Below, in pieces: positions 6,690 to 16,857 of a stretch of DNA of 64,000 nucleotides. A program made the position numbers and the translations under genes. Every line of letters begins with the position of its first letter. Position 1 is the first letter of the stretch. The notes beneath the pieces were generated by a model. That model was given only the letters and a program-made list of their open reading frames with translations. It had not been told where the DNA came from and made no database searches. The stretch is taken from contig NZ_SJSC01000004.1 in assembly GCF_004352855.1 (NCBI RefSeq), positions 1 to 64,000 on the forward strand, read 5' to 3'. The DNA comes from Marinomonas sp. KMM3893. GTDB lineage: Bacteria; Pseudomonadota; Gammaproteobacteria; Pseudomonadales; Marinomonadaceae.

Positions 6690-8096
6690 TTAAGCTGTGC
6701 ATAGTGCAAGATTGAGTATTTCCCCGCATTTTTCTATTGAGCGCTTTTGCGTATCAGCATAAAGGTCTAGTTCATCAAGCACTTCTGTTCCAAGAAAATT
6801 TTGAAACTCTATTTGATTAGATGAAATTTTGTATTGTGCTTGAGCATTGTCTCCGAGGTTTGATTGAAAGATTCCAGCAGCACTAACCGGTAGGAAATCT
6901 TCATATACTAGAGGTTCGTACTCGATGAACCCAGCGTTAATCAGATCCTTTAAATTAGTTGGTAGCGTCGTGTTGTCCAATGCTTTATAGCCTTTATCTG
7001 TTACAAAATAGCGGAAGTAAGCGAGGTCTTGATCGTTCATTTCTTTGTAACTATCAGGGAACTTAGAGAAATTTTTTACTAGTATTTCTTTGTAGTGTTG
7101 TGCGTTTTCCTCATTAGGGAATTCTTTCAATTCAGACCGGCTGGCGTTTAATAGTTCGTCATATAGTGCTCTACCTTTTGGAGTTAAAGCTGCACCACGT
7201 TGTTCAATTTCCCCGAAGCGAGCAGTGTGACTGCCTGCTTCACTGCCTTGGTTGCTGAATGTTACTTTTTCTTGCAAAGCTTTGAAGCTAGTTTGGCGCA
7301 GTAAAATAGGACAATTACGACGTGGTGGACCTTCTACAACGGCTTTCGGTGTGATGTTTCGAGCAGGCATTTGATCTTGAGCTTGATCGATATCTAGCGT
7401 GCGAGGAGTCAAATGGTTGATGTGAGGCCCTTTGAAAGCAACCACATCCGCAATCAATCTGTGCTGATTATGTAGTTTTTTATATTCGTTACTTGTGACA
7501 GTAGCAGTCGTATGCCAGCGAAATGTTTCTAACGCTTCATCAATGAAGGTCTCTGCGTCAACCTGGCTCAAACCACCGTCGTGTTCGTACTGTTTGATTA
7601 GTTCTAATAATCTTGGAGTGAATATTTGTCGTTTAGCTAGAGTGTCGACTGCAAGTTGTCGTGTTTCTAAATTGTCGATCAATTCGAGCCTAAGTAACGA
7701 TGTAAACACTCGAAAGGGACTGACTTGTAGGTCTTCCTCACGTACCGCGCGAAATGCAGTGGAATGTACAGGTACGCCAGCAGCTGTTAAATCGTAATAT
7801 CCAACTGGTTCCATTCCCATGACAGAAAAAAGGCGACGAATTGTTGAAAGCTCAGATGGTGTGCCTACACGAATAGCACCATGGCGTTCCATTGATAAGC
7901 GTTTTATCTCGCCAGTACGCTCTAACTGAGCTTTAGTATTTGGTGATATTTCAAGCACTTCTTGATTAATGTCTTCTACTAAAGTGAGCAAATCACCATA
8001 CAGTGGCACCTCTTCTTGGTACATATCTGACATGTGCTTAGAGAACTTCGCACGAATTTTAGATGGATTTTCAAAACTCTCATTCTTTGGTTGCAT
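6690..8096 (-). CDS. hglS: 2-oxoadipate dioxygenase/decarboxylase (HglS/YdcJ type)
   Basis: A 468-aa protein of the DUF1338/YdcJ family. Characterised members (HglS of Pseudomonas putida) are Fe(II) enzymes that turn 2-oxoadipate plus O2 into D-2-hydroxyglutarate and CO2, late in D-lysine catabolism. The known metal ligands (two His and one Glu, with a substrate-binding Arg four residues after the first His) align well by spacing: His72 and Arg76 in ERHGAIRVG, His228 in GPHINHLTPR, and Glu296 in FGEIEQRGAAL. The length is normal. It is divergent from tctC across 458 bp, and the downstream plus-strand genes encode an enzyme and electron carriers suited to D-2-hydroxyglutarate, which supports the assignment. 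Confidence 0.88.
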   Translation of the reverse strand: MQPKNESFENPSKIRAKFSKHMSDMYQEEVPLYGDLLTLVEDINQEVLEISPNTKAQLERTGEIKRLSMERHGAIRVGTPSELSTIRRLFSVMGMEPVGYYDLTAAGVPVHSTAFRAVREEDLQVSPFRVFTSLLRLELIDNLETRQLAVDTLAKRQIFTPRLLELIKQYEHDGGLSQVDAETFIDEALETFRWHTTATVTSNEYKKLHNQHRLIADVVAFKGPHINHLTPRTLDIDQAQDQMPARNITPKAVVEGPPRRNCPILLRQTSFKALQEKVTFSNQGSEAGSHTARFGEIEQRGAALTPKGRALYDELLNASRSELKEFPNEENAQHYKEILVKNFSKFPDSYKEMNDQDLAYFRYFVTDKGYKALDNTTLPTNLKDLINAGFIEYEPLVYEDFLPVSAAGIFQSNLGDNAQAQYKISSNQIEFQNFLGTEVLDELDLYADTQKRSIEKCGEILNLALCTA

Positions 8097-8554
8097 GGCT
8101 TAAAACCTTTCAGAATTATTAAATTGGAATCTTTAATAAGCGGACGATTACGCTCATTTAAATCATCAACGTTAATTATTTTGATGTAGACGGGAGTAAA
8201 ATATAAAACGATTTATACGCATAACATCATTCTAAATTTGAATGCTAAGCCTTTAATCTAAGATATTATGATGCGTCAAGGCTATTGATTTATACAGATT
8301 TTGATTTTATATGATCATTTTATTCGACAAATATCAGCTCATTTAAAATTAGCTATTGTTTTTGTTGGTTTTTTATTTTCATATATGAGGAACTAAAAAG
8401 TAGATCTAATTTTCCATGAAAAAGACACGAATTCAAAAAATGAATGCATGGTGTTCATATTTTGATGTTGTCTTATGTTCTTATTTTTTAGAATATGTGT
8501 ATCGAATATATAAATAAAACCTAAAGCCGAAATAAAAATAAAAGAGGCAAAAAA
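8097..8554. promoter_or_regulatory. Divergent promoter region hglS / tctC
   Basis: A 458-bp AT-rich gap between divergent genes. It must hold both promoters and probably regulator sites. I see no long palindrome or repeat that stands out, and no small gene with a good ribosome site. AAAGAGGC before the tctC ATG is the ribosome site. Confidence 0.5.
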
Positions 8555-9541
8555 ATGAAGTTTAAAAATACTGTTATCGCAATGTCCCTTGTTGCTTCAA
8601 GTGTTGTAATGGGGCTGGGATCAAGCTCTGCCTTTGCTGATTGGCCAACGAAAGACATACATCTTGTAGTGCCGTACTCTGCGGGTGGCAATACGGATGT
8701 ATTGTCGCGTCGAGTGGCGGATCTATTGCAAAATGAACTGGATGTAAACGTCATTGTAGAGAACCGACCTGGTGCTGGTTCAACGGTGGCGACGGGGCGT
8801 CTTGCTCGTGGTGGTCGTAATGCAGATCATACGATTTTGATGGCTTCACCTGGGCATGTAATTGGTGCTTCTATATACCCTAATCTTCCTTATGATGCTG
8901 TAAACGACTTCAAATTTATAGAGAAGTTGCTTGATGCTCCGAATATTATGGTTGTGCCTTCTAGTAGTTCGTATAACAGCGTTGCAGAATTTATTACAGC
9001 GGCCAAATCGAAGCCTATGACCTTCAGTCATCCAGGGGTAGGCAGCTCCGTACATATGTCTGGCGAGCTATTCAAAACACTAACTAAAACAAAGCTTACA
9101 GCGGTTCCATTTCCTGGCAGTGGTGCAGCACTACCTGCTCTTTTAAGTGGTGATGTTGATGTCTCATTTGAGAACGCTTCTACCGTTCTTCCTCATATCC
9201 AATCTGGTGGCTTGAAAGCTCTTGCCGTCACTTCAAGCACTCGTTTCAAATTATTACCTAATCTACCAACCGTTACAGAAACGGAAGGTTATGAATTGGG
9301 GGGATTTGTGACAACGATATGGAATGGGATAATTGCAGGCAATGCCTTTCCGGATGAAGGGGTAGTGGTCTTACAAGCGGCATTACAACGCGTGAAAGAA
9401 AGAAAAGAGTTTACTGAATTCATCGAAAAAATGGGCGCTGAGCCGAGCACGGCTTCTGGTGAGGAGTTCAAATTGTTTATCGCTTCAGAAGTTGAACGTT
9501 GGAAAATGGTTGCCGAAGAAGCCGGTGTTCGTCAGAAGTAA
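8555..9541 (+). CDS. tctC: TctC-type solute-binding protein
   Basis: A 328-aa periplasmic binding protein of the tripartite tricarboxylate transporter (TTT) family. Residues 1-28 form a signal peptide ending SSAFA before Asp29. The mature start WPTKDIHLVVPYSAGGNTDVLSR carries the family motif P(Y/F)xAGGxxD, in which the Asp helps hold the carboxylate ligand. ENRPGAGS and FPGSGAALPALLSGDVD are further family signatures. It delivers a carboxylic acid to TctAB. Next to hglS and a D-2-hydroxyglutarate dehydrogenase-like gene, the substrate may be a C5/C6 dicarboxylate such as 2-oxoadipate or 2-hydroxyglutarate (inference). A stem-loop follows directly. Confidence 0.92.
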   Translation: MKFKNTVIAMSLVASSVVMGLGSSSAFADWPTKDIHLVVPYSAGGNTDVLSRRVADLLQNELDVNVIVENRPGAGSTVATGRLARGGRNADHTILMASPGHVIGASIYPNLPYDAVNDFKFIEKLLDAPNIMVVPSSSSYNSVAEFITAAKSKPMTFSHPGVGSSVHMSGELFKTLTKTKLTAVPFPGSGAALPALLSGDVDVSFENASTVLPHIQSGGLKALAVTSSTRFKLLPNLPTVTETEGYELGGFVTTIWNGIIAGNAFPDEGVVVLQAALQRVKERKEFTEFIEKMGAEPSTASGEEFKLFIASEVERWKMVAEEAGVRQK

Positions 9542-9551
9542 TATGGTTACC

Positions 9552-9578
9552 GAGAGGGGTAGGATTTTTCTACCTCTC
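9552..9578 (+). terminator. Stem-loop after tctC
   Basis: GAGAGG(GG)TAG pairs with CTACCTCTC (9 bp, two-base bulge) around a GATTTTT loop, with no U tract after it. Placed between the binding-protein gene and the permease genes, it may protect or partly terminate the message so that TctC is made in excess. Confidence 0.55.
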
Positions 9579-9611
9579 TAAATAATAATAAGCTTAATAA
9601 GGTGCCTGAAA

Positions 9612-10103
9612 ATGTTTAAAGGTTCTAAGCAATCATCCGCTGATATTTCGACAGTCATGGTTGGCAGTGTGATGCTGGCCTTCGCTTGTATATTACTATT
9701 TTATCTTGTTCCTCACTATGTCACTGAGCCAGCAATGGTTCAGAACCCTATGATGTCTCCAAGCTGGCTACCTCGTTACATGGGGTGGTTGATTTTTATA
9801 ATAGCAATTTTGCTGATTATCCAAGGCCTATTCAGTCAGAATAAAGACAATAAGGAAACTGACGGATCTGAAAAAGGCCCCATTTTACGGTTTTTGTTAA
9901 TGGCTCTGGCGTTATTGGTCTATTTGTTTTTATTTGAACTATTTGGTTCCATATTTAGTGGCGTCTTAGCCACTCTTATACTCTTTGCCGCTCATCCAAT
10001 TCGGAATAAATGGATTTACAGCCTCGCAGTAATTATTCCTGTTGCTATCACTTTATTATTTACCAAGGTTCTAGGTGTGCCATTACCTGTAATGCCTTAT
10101 TAA
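9612..10103 (+). CDS. tctB: TctB-type small membrane subunit
   Basis: A 163-aa protein with four hydrophobic segments (about residues 15-36, 55-75, 93-115 and 125-155), matching the small, poorly conserved TctB subunit of TTT transporters. MMSPSWLPRYMG after the first segment is typical of the family. It lies 70 bp after tctC and 32 bp before tctA. Its role is structural partner of TctA in the inner membrane. Confidence 0.88.
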   Translation: MFKGSKQSSADISTVMVGSVMLAFACILLFYLVPHYVTEPAMVQNPMMSPSWLPRYMGWLIFIIAILLIIQGLFSQNKDNKETDGSEKGPILRFLLMALALLVYLFLFELFGSIFSGVLATLILFAAHPIRNKWIYSLAVIIPVAITLLFTKVLGVPLPVMPY

Positions 10104-10135
10104 ATAAGATTCTTGAGTATATTTAGGACTGTTTT

Positions 10136-11608
10136 ATGGAAAATTTTTCAGAAGTGTTAACACTCTTTTTTGTATGGGATAACTTCATTGCAATTGCTAT
10201 CGGTGTTTTTTTAGGGGTGGTGATTGGTGCTATCCCTGGGCTTACAACAACCATGGCCGTGGCGTTAGCGTTACCTTTTACATTCTCTATGGAGCCTGTT
10301 TCAGCGATACTATTGCTAGTGGGGATATATAAAGGTGGTATGTATGGAGGATCAATAACAGCAATATTGATTCGTACACCAGGCACACCGGCTTCTGCTT
10401 GTACGCTACTGGATGGCTATCCTATGGCGCAGAATGGCGAGGCGAAGAAAGCGCTAAAAATGTCTCTATATTCATCAGTGATAGCCGATATCATCTCTAA
10501 TATTTCACTGATATTTTTTGCGGCGTACCTTGCAAAAATTGCTTTAAATTTTGGTGCTCCGGAATTCTTTTGGCTCATCTGTTTCTCTTTAACCATTATC
10601 GTGTCTTTATCAGGTTCTTCGATTCTCAAAGGCTTTTTGGCAGCTACGTTAGGGATCATGATTTCCTTAATAGGTTTAGATCCTGTCTATGGATCTCAAC
10701 GCTTTACTTTTAATGACTACAATTTGATGGATGGGATCTCATTCGTTCCGTTGCTAATTGGTCTTTTTGCTATCCCTGAAGTAATTGATTTTTACCAACG
10801 AAAAGTCGCATCAAAAATTGTTATTAATGCAAGCGGTAAAGAGGTCTCTTGGAGTGAGTTCAAAAGATGTTTTAAAACAATTGTTCGAGGCAGTTTCATT
10901 GGCGTCATCATTGGTGCTATTCCTGGTAGTGGTGCGACTGCGGCAGCCTTTATCTCTTATAGTGAAGCGCGAAGAAAATCTCCAAATCGAGAGAGCTTCG
11001 GTAAAGGCGAAATAGAGGGGGTTGCAGCCTCTGAAGCAGGAAACAATGGTGTAGCAGGGGCGACTATGATTCCATTGCTTTCACTTGGGATTCCAGGAGA
11101 TGTTGTAACGGCGATTATTCTTGGGGCATTCATGGTTCATGGGCTGACACCAGGTCCTTTGATGTTCCAAGATAATCTCTCTCTCATCTATGCGCTCTTC
11201 ATAGGAATCATGGTCAGCTCCTTGTTTTTATTGGTTGTTGGACTTGGTGCAATAAAGTATTTCTCAAAAATCGCAGATATTCCAAAGGAAATCTTATTCC
11301 CAATTATTGTGATGTTTTGTGTATATGGCGCCTACGCGGTCAATAACAATACATTTGATATCTGGTTGATGATGGGGTTTGGTGTTTTAGGTTATATATT
11401 CAATAAAACTGGGATGGCTTCTGCACCTTTTTTAATTGGATTCATATTAGGACCTATGTTCGAAGATAATCTTAGAAGATCTTTGTTAATTGGTAACTAT
11501 GATATGTCTATTTTCTTTAGAGGGCCAATTACATGGTTCTTTATTGCACTTACATTACTATCAATTATCTTTTCTGTTAAGCGATGGCTTTCATATAGAA
11601 ATAAATAG
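10136..11608 (+). CDS. tctA: TctA-type large permease subunit
   Basis: A 490-aa polytopic membrane protein with about 11-12 hydrophobic segments. It carries TctA signatures: GVVIGAIPGLTTTMAVALALPFTF near the N-terminus, YKGGMYGGSITAILIRTPGTP, and the internal repeat counterparts IIGAIPGSGATAAAFISYSEAR and IPLLSLGIPGDVVTAIILGA. It drives ion-coupled uptake of the carboxylate delivered by TctC. The length is typical. A weak hairpin (11668-11686, GGTAAGG / CCTTGCC) follows before the dehydrogenase gene, so partial termination there is possible. Confidence 0.93.
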   Translation: MENFSEVLTLFFVWDNFIAIAIGVFLGVVIGAIPGLTTTMAVALALPFTFSMEPVSAILLLVGIYKGGMYGGSITAILIRTPGTPASACTLLDGYPMAQNGEAKKALKMSLYSSVIADIISNISLIFFAAYLAKIALNFGAPEFFWLICFSLTIIVSLSGSSILKGFLAATLGIMISLIGLDPVYGSQRFTFNDYNLMDGISFVPLLIGLFAIPEVIDFYQRKVASKIVINASGKEVSWSEFKRCFKTIVRGSFIGVIIGAIPGSGATAAAFISYSEARRKSPNRESFGKGEIEGVAASEAGNNGVAGATMIPLLSLGIPGDVVTAIILGAFMVHGLTPGPLMFQDNLSLIYALFIGIMVSSLFLLVVGLGAIKYFSKIADIPKEILFPIIVMFCVYGAYAVNNNTFDIWLMMGFGVLGYIFNKTGMASAPFLIGFILGPMFEDNLRRSLLIGNYDMSIFFRGPITWFFIALTLLSIIFSVKRWLSYRNK

Positions 11609-11736
11609 AAAGTTATTGTTCTGATTTAAAGGGTTAATTCAAAACTCAATGATTTATTTCCTTTTCTGGTAAGGGTTAACCTTGCCTGTTTATAAAGATT
11701 TTTATATTCACATTTATTATAGAATTGAGGGTTTAT

Positions 11737-13134
11737 ATGGATGCTTTATTGGATGCCATAGAAAAAGTAGTAGGTGAAAAAAACATCCTGCGTGATGAGG
11801 ATGTCCGTTCACGATCAGCAGATTGGATTACAAGAGAGCCGTGTTTGGCGTTAGCGCTTGTTAGGCCAGTTAATGTCGATCAGTTATCACAAGTAATGGC
11901 TTTGTGTTACGAAGCGGATCAGCCAGTCGTGACACATGGTGGTTTGACAGGCTTGGTGCGCGGTGCTGTAGCCGCATCGAATGAGTTGGTTATCTCGCTT
12001 GAGCGTATGACTGAAATTGAATCGGTAGATCCTGTGGGCGGTACTTTGACTGTCCAGGCTGGGGCGCCGCTCCAAGTTGTTCAAGAAGCTGCGGAGCAAA
12101 TCGGGATGCAGTTCGCGTTGGATTTGGGTGCTCGTGGATCTTGTACTATCGGTGGCAATATTGCGACGAATGCGGGCGGTATAAGAGTTATCCGCTACGG
12201 CATGATGCGAGATCAAGTGCTGGGTCTTGAAGTGGTACTGGCTGACGGTTCAGTGGTCAGTTCAATGAATAATATGCTTAAAAATAACGCTGGTTATGAT
12301 TTAAAACATATGTTTATCGGGAGTGAAGGAACGCTTGGAATCGTTACCCGTGCGGTTCTCAAATTACAACCACAGCAGTCTGCGTCACAAACGGCTCTAG
12401 TTGCTTGCGACAGCTTTGAAAATCTCATTGGGTTACTGCAGCACATGAGACAAACCTTAGGGGGAGGGCTCGGCGCATTTGAAGTGATGTGGCGCAGTTA
12501 TTATGCATTATTGACGGAAGAAAGCGGTCGTCATAATCCCCCTCTCGATACAAGTTCTCCCTTTTATGTGTTGATAGAGAGTTTGGGTAATGACCAAGGA
12601 GAGACAGCACAACGATTTGAGCAGGCGATTACATCGGCTTTTGAAAAAGAACTTTTAAGCGATGCCGTAATAGCAAGCTCGGATGCACAACGTGATCGTC
12701 TTTGGGCTATTCGAGAAGATATAGAAGGGCTTTCAGAGTTAATCGCTCCACGTTTTGTTTTTGATATTAGTTTATCGATTGTAGACATGAATACCTATGT
12801 TAATGCATTAGAAGTTTCAGTGAGAAATATCTGGCCAGATGCGAAAGTGGTTGTATTTGGACATTTAGGTGATGGTAATTTGCACGTCTCAATTTCTATG
12901 GGAGAAGTTAATGAGGAAATTCGGATTATCATTGAAGACTTAGTTTATAAGCCACTACAAGCCATTGGTGGATCTATTTCAGCAGAGCACGGGATAGGTA
13001 TAAAGAAGAAAAATCACTTAAATATTTCTAGAAACCCTGGTGAGATAGCGTTGATGATGAAGCTAAAAGAAGTAATGGATCCGAAAGATTTGTTGAATCG
13101 TGGAAAAGTTTTACCGGATAAAACTAACTTATAA
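11737..13134 (+). CDS. FAD-linked D-2-hydroxyacid (probably D-2-hydroxyglutarate) dehydrogenase
   Basis: A 465-aa flavoprotein of the GlcD/D2HGDH family. The N-terminal FAD-binding PCMH domain shows PVVTHGGLTGLVRGA, then the GARGSCTIGGNIATNAGG stretch and GYDLKHMFIGSEGTLGIVT. The C-terminal FAD-oxidase domain has GHLGDGNLHVSIS and ISAEHGIGIKKK, the His motif that binds metal and substrate. The ATG at 11737 is preferred over the TTG at 11725 because GAGGG lies six bases before it. Just upstream of etfBA and ETF-QO, and near hglS, it most likely oxidises D-2-hydroxyglutarate to 2-oxoglutarate with ETF as acceptor. A D-lactate or glycolate role is the alternative. Confidence 0.85.
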   Translation: MDALLDAIEKVVGEKNILRDEDVRSRSADWITREPCLALALVRPVNVDQLSQVMALCYEADQPVVTHGGLTGLVRGAVAASNELVISLERMTEIESVDPVGGTLTVQAGAPLQVVQEAAEQIGMQFALDLGARGSCTIGGNIATNAGGIRVIRYGMMRDQVLGLEVVLADGSVVSSMNNMLKNNAGYDLKHMFIGSEGTLGIVTRAVLKLQPQQSASQTALVACDSFENLIGLLQHMRQTLGGGLGAFEVMWRSYYALLTEESGRHNPPLDTSSPFYVLIESLGNDQGETAQRFEQAITSAFEKELLSDAVIASSDAQRDRLWAIREDIEGLSELIAPRFVFDISLSIVDMNTYVNALEVSVRNIWPDAKVVVFGHLGDGNLHVSISMGEVNEEIRIIIEDLVYKPLQAIGGSISAEHGIGIKKKNHLNISRNPGEIALMMKLKEVMDPKDLLNRGKVLPDKTNL

Positions 13135-13211
13135 TTGTTTTAGATTTTTTGAATGTAGATGATTCTAAGGTAAACGCTAATTCACTCAAATAAAAATGTC
13201 GGGATGTTTTT

Positions 13212-13976
13212 ATGAAAATCATTGTTAGCGTCAAGCGCGTTATTGATTACAACGTTAAAGTACGCGTAAAGACTGATAACTCAGATGTGGATTTGACTAA
13301 TGTTAAAATGTCTCTAAATCCCTTTTGCGAAATTGCGGTTGAAGAAGCAATCCGTCTAAAAGAAGTGGGTGTGGCTTCTGAAATCGTGGTGGTTTCAATC
13401 GGTCCTAATGCTGTTCAAGAGCAGCTGCGTACTGCCATGGCACTTGGTGCGGATCGTGCCATACATATCGAAACGGAGATGCAGCCAGAGCCATTAAACG
13501 TGGCTAAACTCCTCACTAAGATCGTGGAATCGGAGGAGCCTGGATTGGTAATCCTAGGCAAGCAATCTATCGACTCTGATAATAACCAAGTCGGTCAGAT
13601 GCTAGCCGCTTTGACCGGCTGGCCTCAAGGTACTTTTGCTTCGGAGGTAAAGATTGAAGATGGCAAGGCATTAGTGACTCGCGAAGTGGATGGTGGACTA
13701 CGATCTTTATCATTAACTCTGCCCGCTGTTGTTACTACAGACTTGCGACTAAATGAACCACGTTACGCCAAATTACCAGACATCATGAAAGCCAAGCGAA
13801 AACCAATGGAGGTGAAAACGCCAGCAGACTTGAGCGTTCATCTTAAGAAGCATATTTCTCAATTAAAAGTAGAAACACCACCTCAACGCCAAGTGGGCAT
13901 TAAGGTTGATAGTGTTGATGCGCTAATTGATAAGCTGAAAAACGAAGCCAAGATTATTTTAAGGAAATTGGGATGA
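13212..13976 (+). CDS. etfB: Electron transfer flavoprotein beta subunit
   Basis: A 254-aa protein with the EtfB fold: an N-terminal [17 protein letters not shown], the [16 protein letters not shown] signature, and [13 protein letters not shown] followed by [20 protein letters not shown], which contact AMP and EtfA. The length is typical. It forms the soluble FAD/AMP electron carrier with EtfA and overlaps etfA by 4 bp (ATGA), so the two are translationally coupled. The neighbouring dehydrogenase and ETF-QO make this a dedicated chain from the flavoprotein to quinone. Confidence 0.95.
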   Translation: MKIIVSVKRVIDYNVKVRVKTDNSDVDLTNVKMSLNPFCEIAVEEAIRLKEVGVASEIVVVSIGPNAVQEQLRTAMALGADRAIHIETEMQPEPLNVAKLLTKIVESEEPGLVILGKQSIDSDNNQVGQMLAALTGWPQGTFASEVKIEDGKALVTREVDGGLRSLSLTLPAVVTTDLRLNEPRYAKLPDIMKAKRKPMEVKTPADLSVHLKKHISQLKVETPPQRQVGIKVDSVDALIDKLKNEAKIILRKLG

Positions 13977-14902
13977 GTATTTTACTAATTGCTGAACACG
14001 ACAATAACAAACTCAATCCAGTGACCTTAAGTGCAGTGACCGCTGCTCGTCAAATTGGTGGCGAAATTACAATACTGGTCGCAGGCAGTAGTTGCCAGAG
14101 TGTTGCTAATGACGCGGTCAAGGTTATGGGTCTTAGCAAGGTGTTGTTGGCTGATAGCGCAGTGTATGAAAAAGGCTTGGCGGAAAGTCTAAGTGCCTTG
14201 ATTGTTGAGTTAGCTGCTGACTATAGCCATATTATGGCCGCAGCGAGCAGTACCATTAAGGATACTATGCCACGTGTTGCAGCCTTACTTGATGTGGGGC
14301 AACTTACAGAGATCGTCGGTGTTGAATCAGACGATACTTTTAAGCGTCCGATCTACGCTGGTAATGCTATCGCAACGGTTCATTCCCATGATGTGGTTAA
14401 GGTTATCACTGTTCGGGCTTCAGCGTTTGATAAGGTTGAAGCTGAAGGTGGTAATGCCAGTATTGACGTTGTAAATGTTGTCTTCGATATGGGCCGCTCG
14501 CGCTTTGTTAGTGAGGCGTTGCTTAAATCAGATCGTCCAGAGTTAGCGGTAGCTAACACCGTGATATCTGGCGGACGGGGCATGGGCTCTGCCGAGAGTT
14601 TTAATTTGCTTGAAAAGGTTGCTGACAAACTTGGAGCTGCGGTTGGTGCTTCTCGGGCTGCTGTAGATGCCGGTTTTGTAAGCAACGATCTGCAGGTTGG
14701 TCAGACCGGAAAAATTGTGGCGCCGGAGTTATATATTGCCGTGGGGATTTCTGGTGCGATCCAGCATTTAGCGGGAATGAAAGAATCTAAGGTGATTGTG
14801 GCGATCAATAAGGATGAAGAAGCGCCAATCTTCCAAGTGGCTGATTATGGTTTGGTAGGCGATCTGTTTGAGATTCTACCTGAACTGGAAGCGAAGCTCT
14901 AA
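13973..14902 (+). CDS. etfA: Electron transfer flavoprotein alpha subunit
   Basis: A 309-aa protein. The N-terminal domain starts [21 protein letters not shown]. The C-terminal FAD-binding domain shows [56 protein letters not shown] and [21 protein letters not shown], all standard EtfA motifs. Its start overlaps the etfB stop by 4 bp. A hairpin (GAAGCTCT / AGAGCTTC, 14893-14920) spans the stop codon. Confidence 0.95.
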   Translation: MSILLIAEHDNNKLNPVTLSAVTAARQIGGEITILVAGSSCQSVANDAVKVMGLSKVLLADSAVYEKGLAESLSALIVELAADYSHIMAAASSTIKDTMPRVAALLDVGQLTEIVGVESDDTFKRPIYAGNAIATVHSHDVVKVITVRASAFDKVEAEGGNASIDVVNVVFDMGRSRFVSEALLKSDRPELAVANTVISGGRGMGSAESFNLLEKVADKLGAAVGASRAAVDAGFVSNDLQVGQTGKIVAPELYIAVGISGAIQHLAGMKESKVIVAINKDEEAPIFQVADYGLVGDLFEILPELEAKL

Positions 14903-15025
14903 AACCGAGTCCAGAGCTTCTAATTATACTCTGTAAAATTAAACGCGGCTGACGGTGCTCCTTTCTCATATGGATCATCGTGTATGTATAGTCACGCGCT
15001 CATTATTTGTAAACGAGGTTCCCCC

Positions 15026-16696
15026 ATGCGTGAATCCATGGAATTTGATGTAGTCATTGTCGGTGCCGGGCCAGCTGGGCTTAGTGCGGCCTGTCGCTTA
15101 ATGCAACAAGCGCAGGAAAAGACGATGGAGCTTACTGTCTGTGTTGTCGAAAAAGGTTCTGAAATTGGTGCCCACATTCTTTCGGGGGCTGTTATTGAGT
15201 CCCGTGCTATGGATGAGCTTTTTCCAGATTGGAAGGCAATGGGAGCACCATTGAATACGCCAGTGTTTTCAGATGAGCTTTACCTTCTTAAAAGTGAAAC
15301 GATAGCGCAAAAGCTGCCTAACGCACTGATACCCAAGACGATGCATAACACTGGCCATGGTTTGGATAACTACGTGGTTAGTCTGGGGAATGTATGTCGT
15401 TGGTTGGCTGAACAAGCCGAAGGTTTGGGCGTGGAGATATTCCCTGGCTTTGCGGCCGCTGAAATTCTGTTTCATGAGAATGGACCTTTCAAAGGAAGTG
15501 TTAAAGGTATTGCAACAGGCGACATGGGGGTGACAGCTTCAGGTGAGCAAGGGCCAAACTATATGGAAGGGATGGAACTTCATGCGAAGTACACTCTTTT
15601 TGCAGAAGGTTGCCGTGGTCATCTCGGTAAGCAGTTGATCGAGCAGTTTAACCTCGATATTGAAGCGGATGCTCAGCATTACGGGCTTGGCATCAAGGAG
15701 CTTTGGGAAATTGATCCGAAAAAGCATAGGCCTGGTTTGGTTGTGCATGGTTCAGGTTGGCCGCTTGAAGGCGATACTACTGGAGGCTTCTTCCTATATC
15801 ACCTGGAGAACAACCAAGTGGCAGCTGGTCTCATTGTCGATTTAAATTATACAAACCCGTGGCTTAGTCCGTTCGATGAGTTTCAGCGATTGAAGCATCA
15901 TCCAGTGTTGGCGAATCATCTCGATGGCGGAAAACGTGTGGCGTACGGTGCTCGTGCCATTGCTAAGGGTGGATTTAACTCGCTACCTAAAATGGTATTT
16001 CCTGGTGGATTATTGATCGGTTGCAATGCAGGCACTCTTAATTTCAGTAAGATCAAAGGGACCCATACCGCCATGAAATCGGGCATGTTGGCTGGTGAAG
16101 CAGTGTTTGAAGCCATTGCTGAGGGTAATGAAGGCGGCTCTGAACTGAATAGCTTCAGTAACAAATTTAAGGCGAGCTGGGCTTATGATGAACTGTTTCG
16201 ATCCCGTAATTTTGGACCATCGATGCATAAATTCGGACCGATTCTCGGAGGCGTTTTTAATTTTGTCGATCAGAATCTGTTTGGCGGTAAATTGCCAATA
16301 ACGCTGCATGATAACAAGCAGGATTATGCTCAGCTGAAGCCTGCGGACCAGTGCACGAAAATTAAGTATCCCAAGCCAGATGGCAAGCTAAGTTTCGATA
16401 AACTGTCCTCAGTATTCATCTCAAACACTAATCACGAAGAAGGTCAGCCCTGTCATCTAAAACTGAAGGACTCAAGTCTTCCAATAGTGCGAAACCTACC
16501 TATTTTCGCAGAACCAGCTCAACGCTACTGTCCCGCGGGGGTGTATGAGGTTAATGAAAGAGAATCTGGTGCGTTTTTTCAGATTAACTCGCAGAACTGT
16601 TTACACTGCAAGGCGTGCGATATTAAGGACCCTTCTCAGAACATCATCTGGACGGCTCCTGAAGGTGCTGGCGGACCAAATTATCCGAATTTCTAA
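15026..16696 (+). CDS. Electron transfer flavoprotein-ubiquinone oxidoreductase
   Basis: A 556-aa membrane-associated FAD and 4Fe-4S protein that passes electrons from reduced ETF to ubiquinone. The N-terminal dinucleotide-binding motif is DVVIVGAGPAGLSAA. EKGSEIGAHILSGAVIE and the GGFNSLPKMVFPGGLLIGCN stretch are family signatures. The C-terminal cluster ligands are Cys in RYCPAGVYEV plus three in NCLHCKACDIKDPSQN. I start it at ATG 15026, with CGAGG about eight bases upstream, rather than the earlier ATG at 14984, because the protein then begins like its relatives. It completes the D-2-hydroxyglutarate to quinone chain. Confidence 0.95.
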   Translation: MRESMEFDVVIVGAGPAGLSAACRLMQQAQEKTMELTVCVVEKGSEIGAHILSGAVIESRAMDELFPDWKAMGAPLNTPVFSDELYLLKSETIAQKLPNALIPKTMHNTGHGLDNYVVSLGNVCRWLAEQAEGLGVEIFPGFAAAEILFHENGPFKGSVKGIATGDMGVTASGEQGPNYMEGMELHAKYTLFAEGCRGHLGKQLIEQFNLDIEADAQHYGLGIKELWEIDPKKHRPGLVVHGSGWPLEGDTTGGFFLYHLENNQVAAGLIVDLNYTNPWLSPFDEFQRLKHHPVLANHLDGGKRVAYGARAIAKGGFNSLPKMVFPGGLLIGCNAGTLNFSKIKGTHTAMKSGMLAGEAVFEAIAEGNEGGSELNSFSNKFKASWAYDELFRSRNFGPSMHKFGPILGGVFNFVDQNLFGGKLPITLHDNKQDYAQLKPADQCTKIKYPKPDGKLSFDKLSSVFISNTNHEEGQPCHLKLKDSSLPIVRNLPIFAEPAQRYCPAGVYEVNERESGAFFQINSQNCLHCKACDIKDPSQNIIWTAPEGAGGPNYPNF

Positions 16697-16857
16697 TACT
16701 GTACTGCTTTATATGCCAAAGCACTGCTAGTCGTTAAGAGTTTTATTCGGCCAGTACAGTGCTGTTCTGGATAGGGGTATGAGAGATCTTAGGCGATCAA
16801 GTAGCCTGTAATGTTATTTATCGGTTCAGAGTCTCTTATGGTTATTGATAGGATTTG

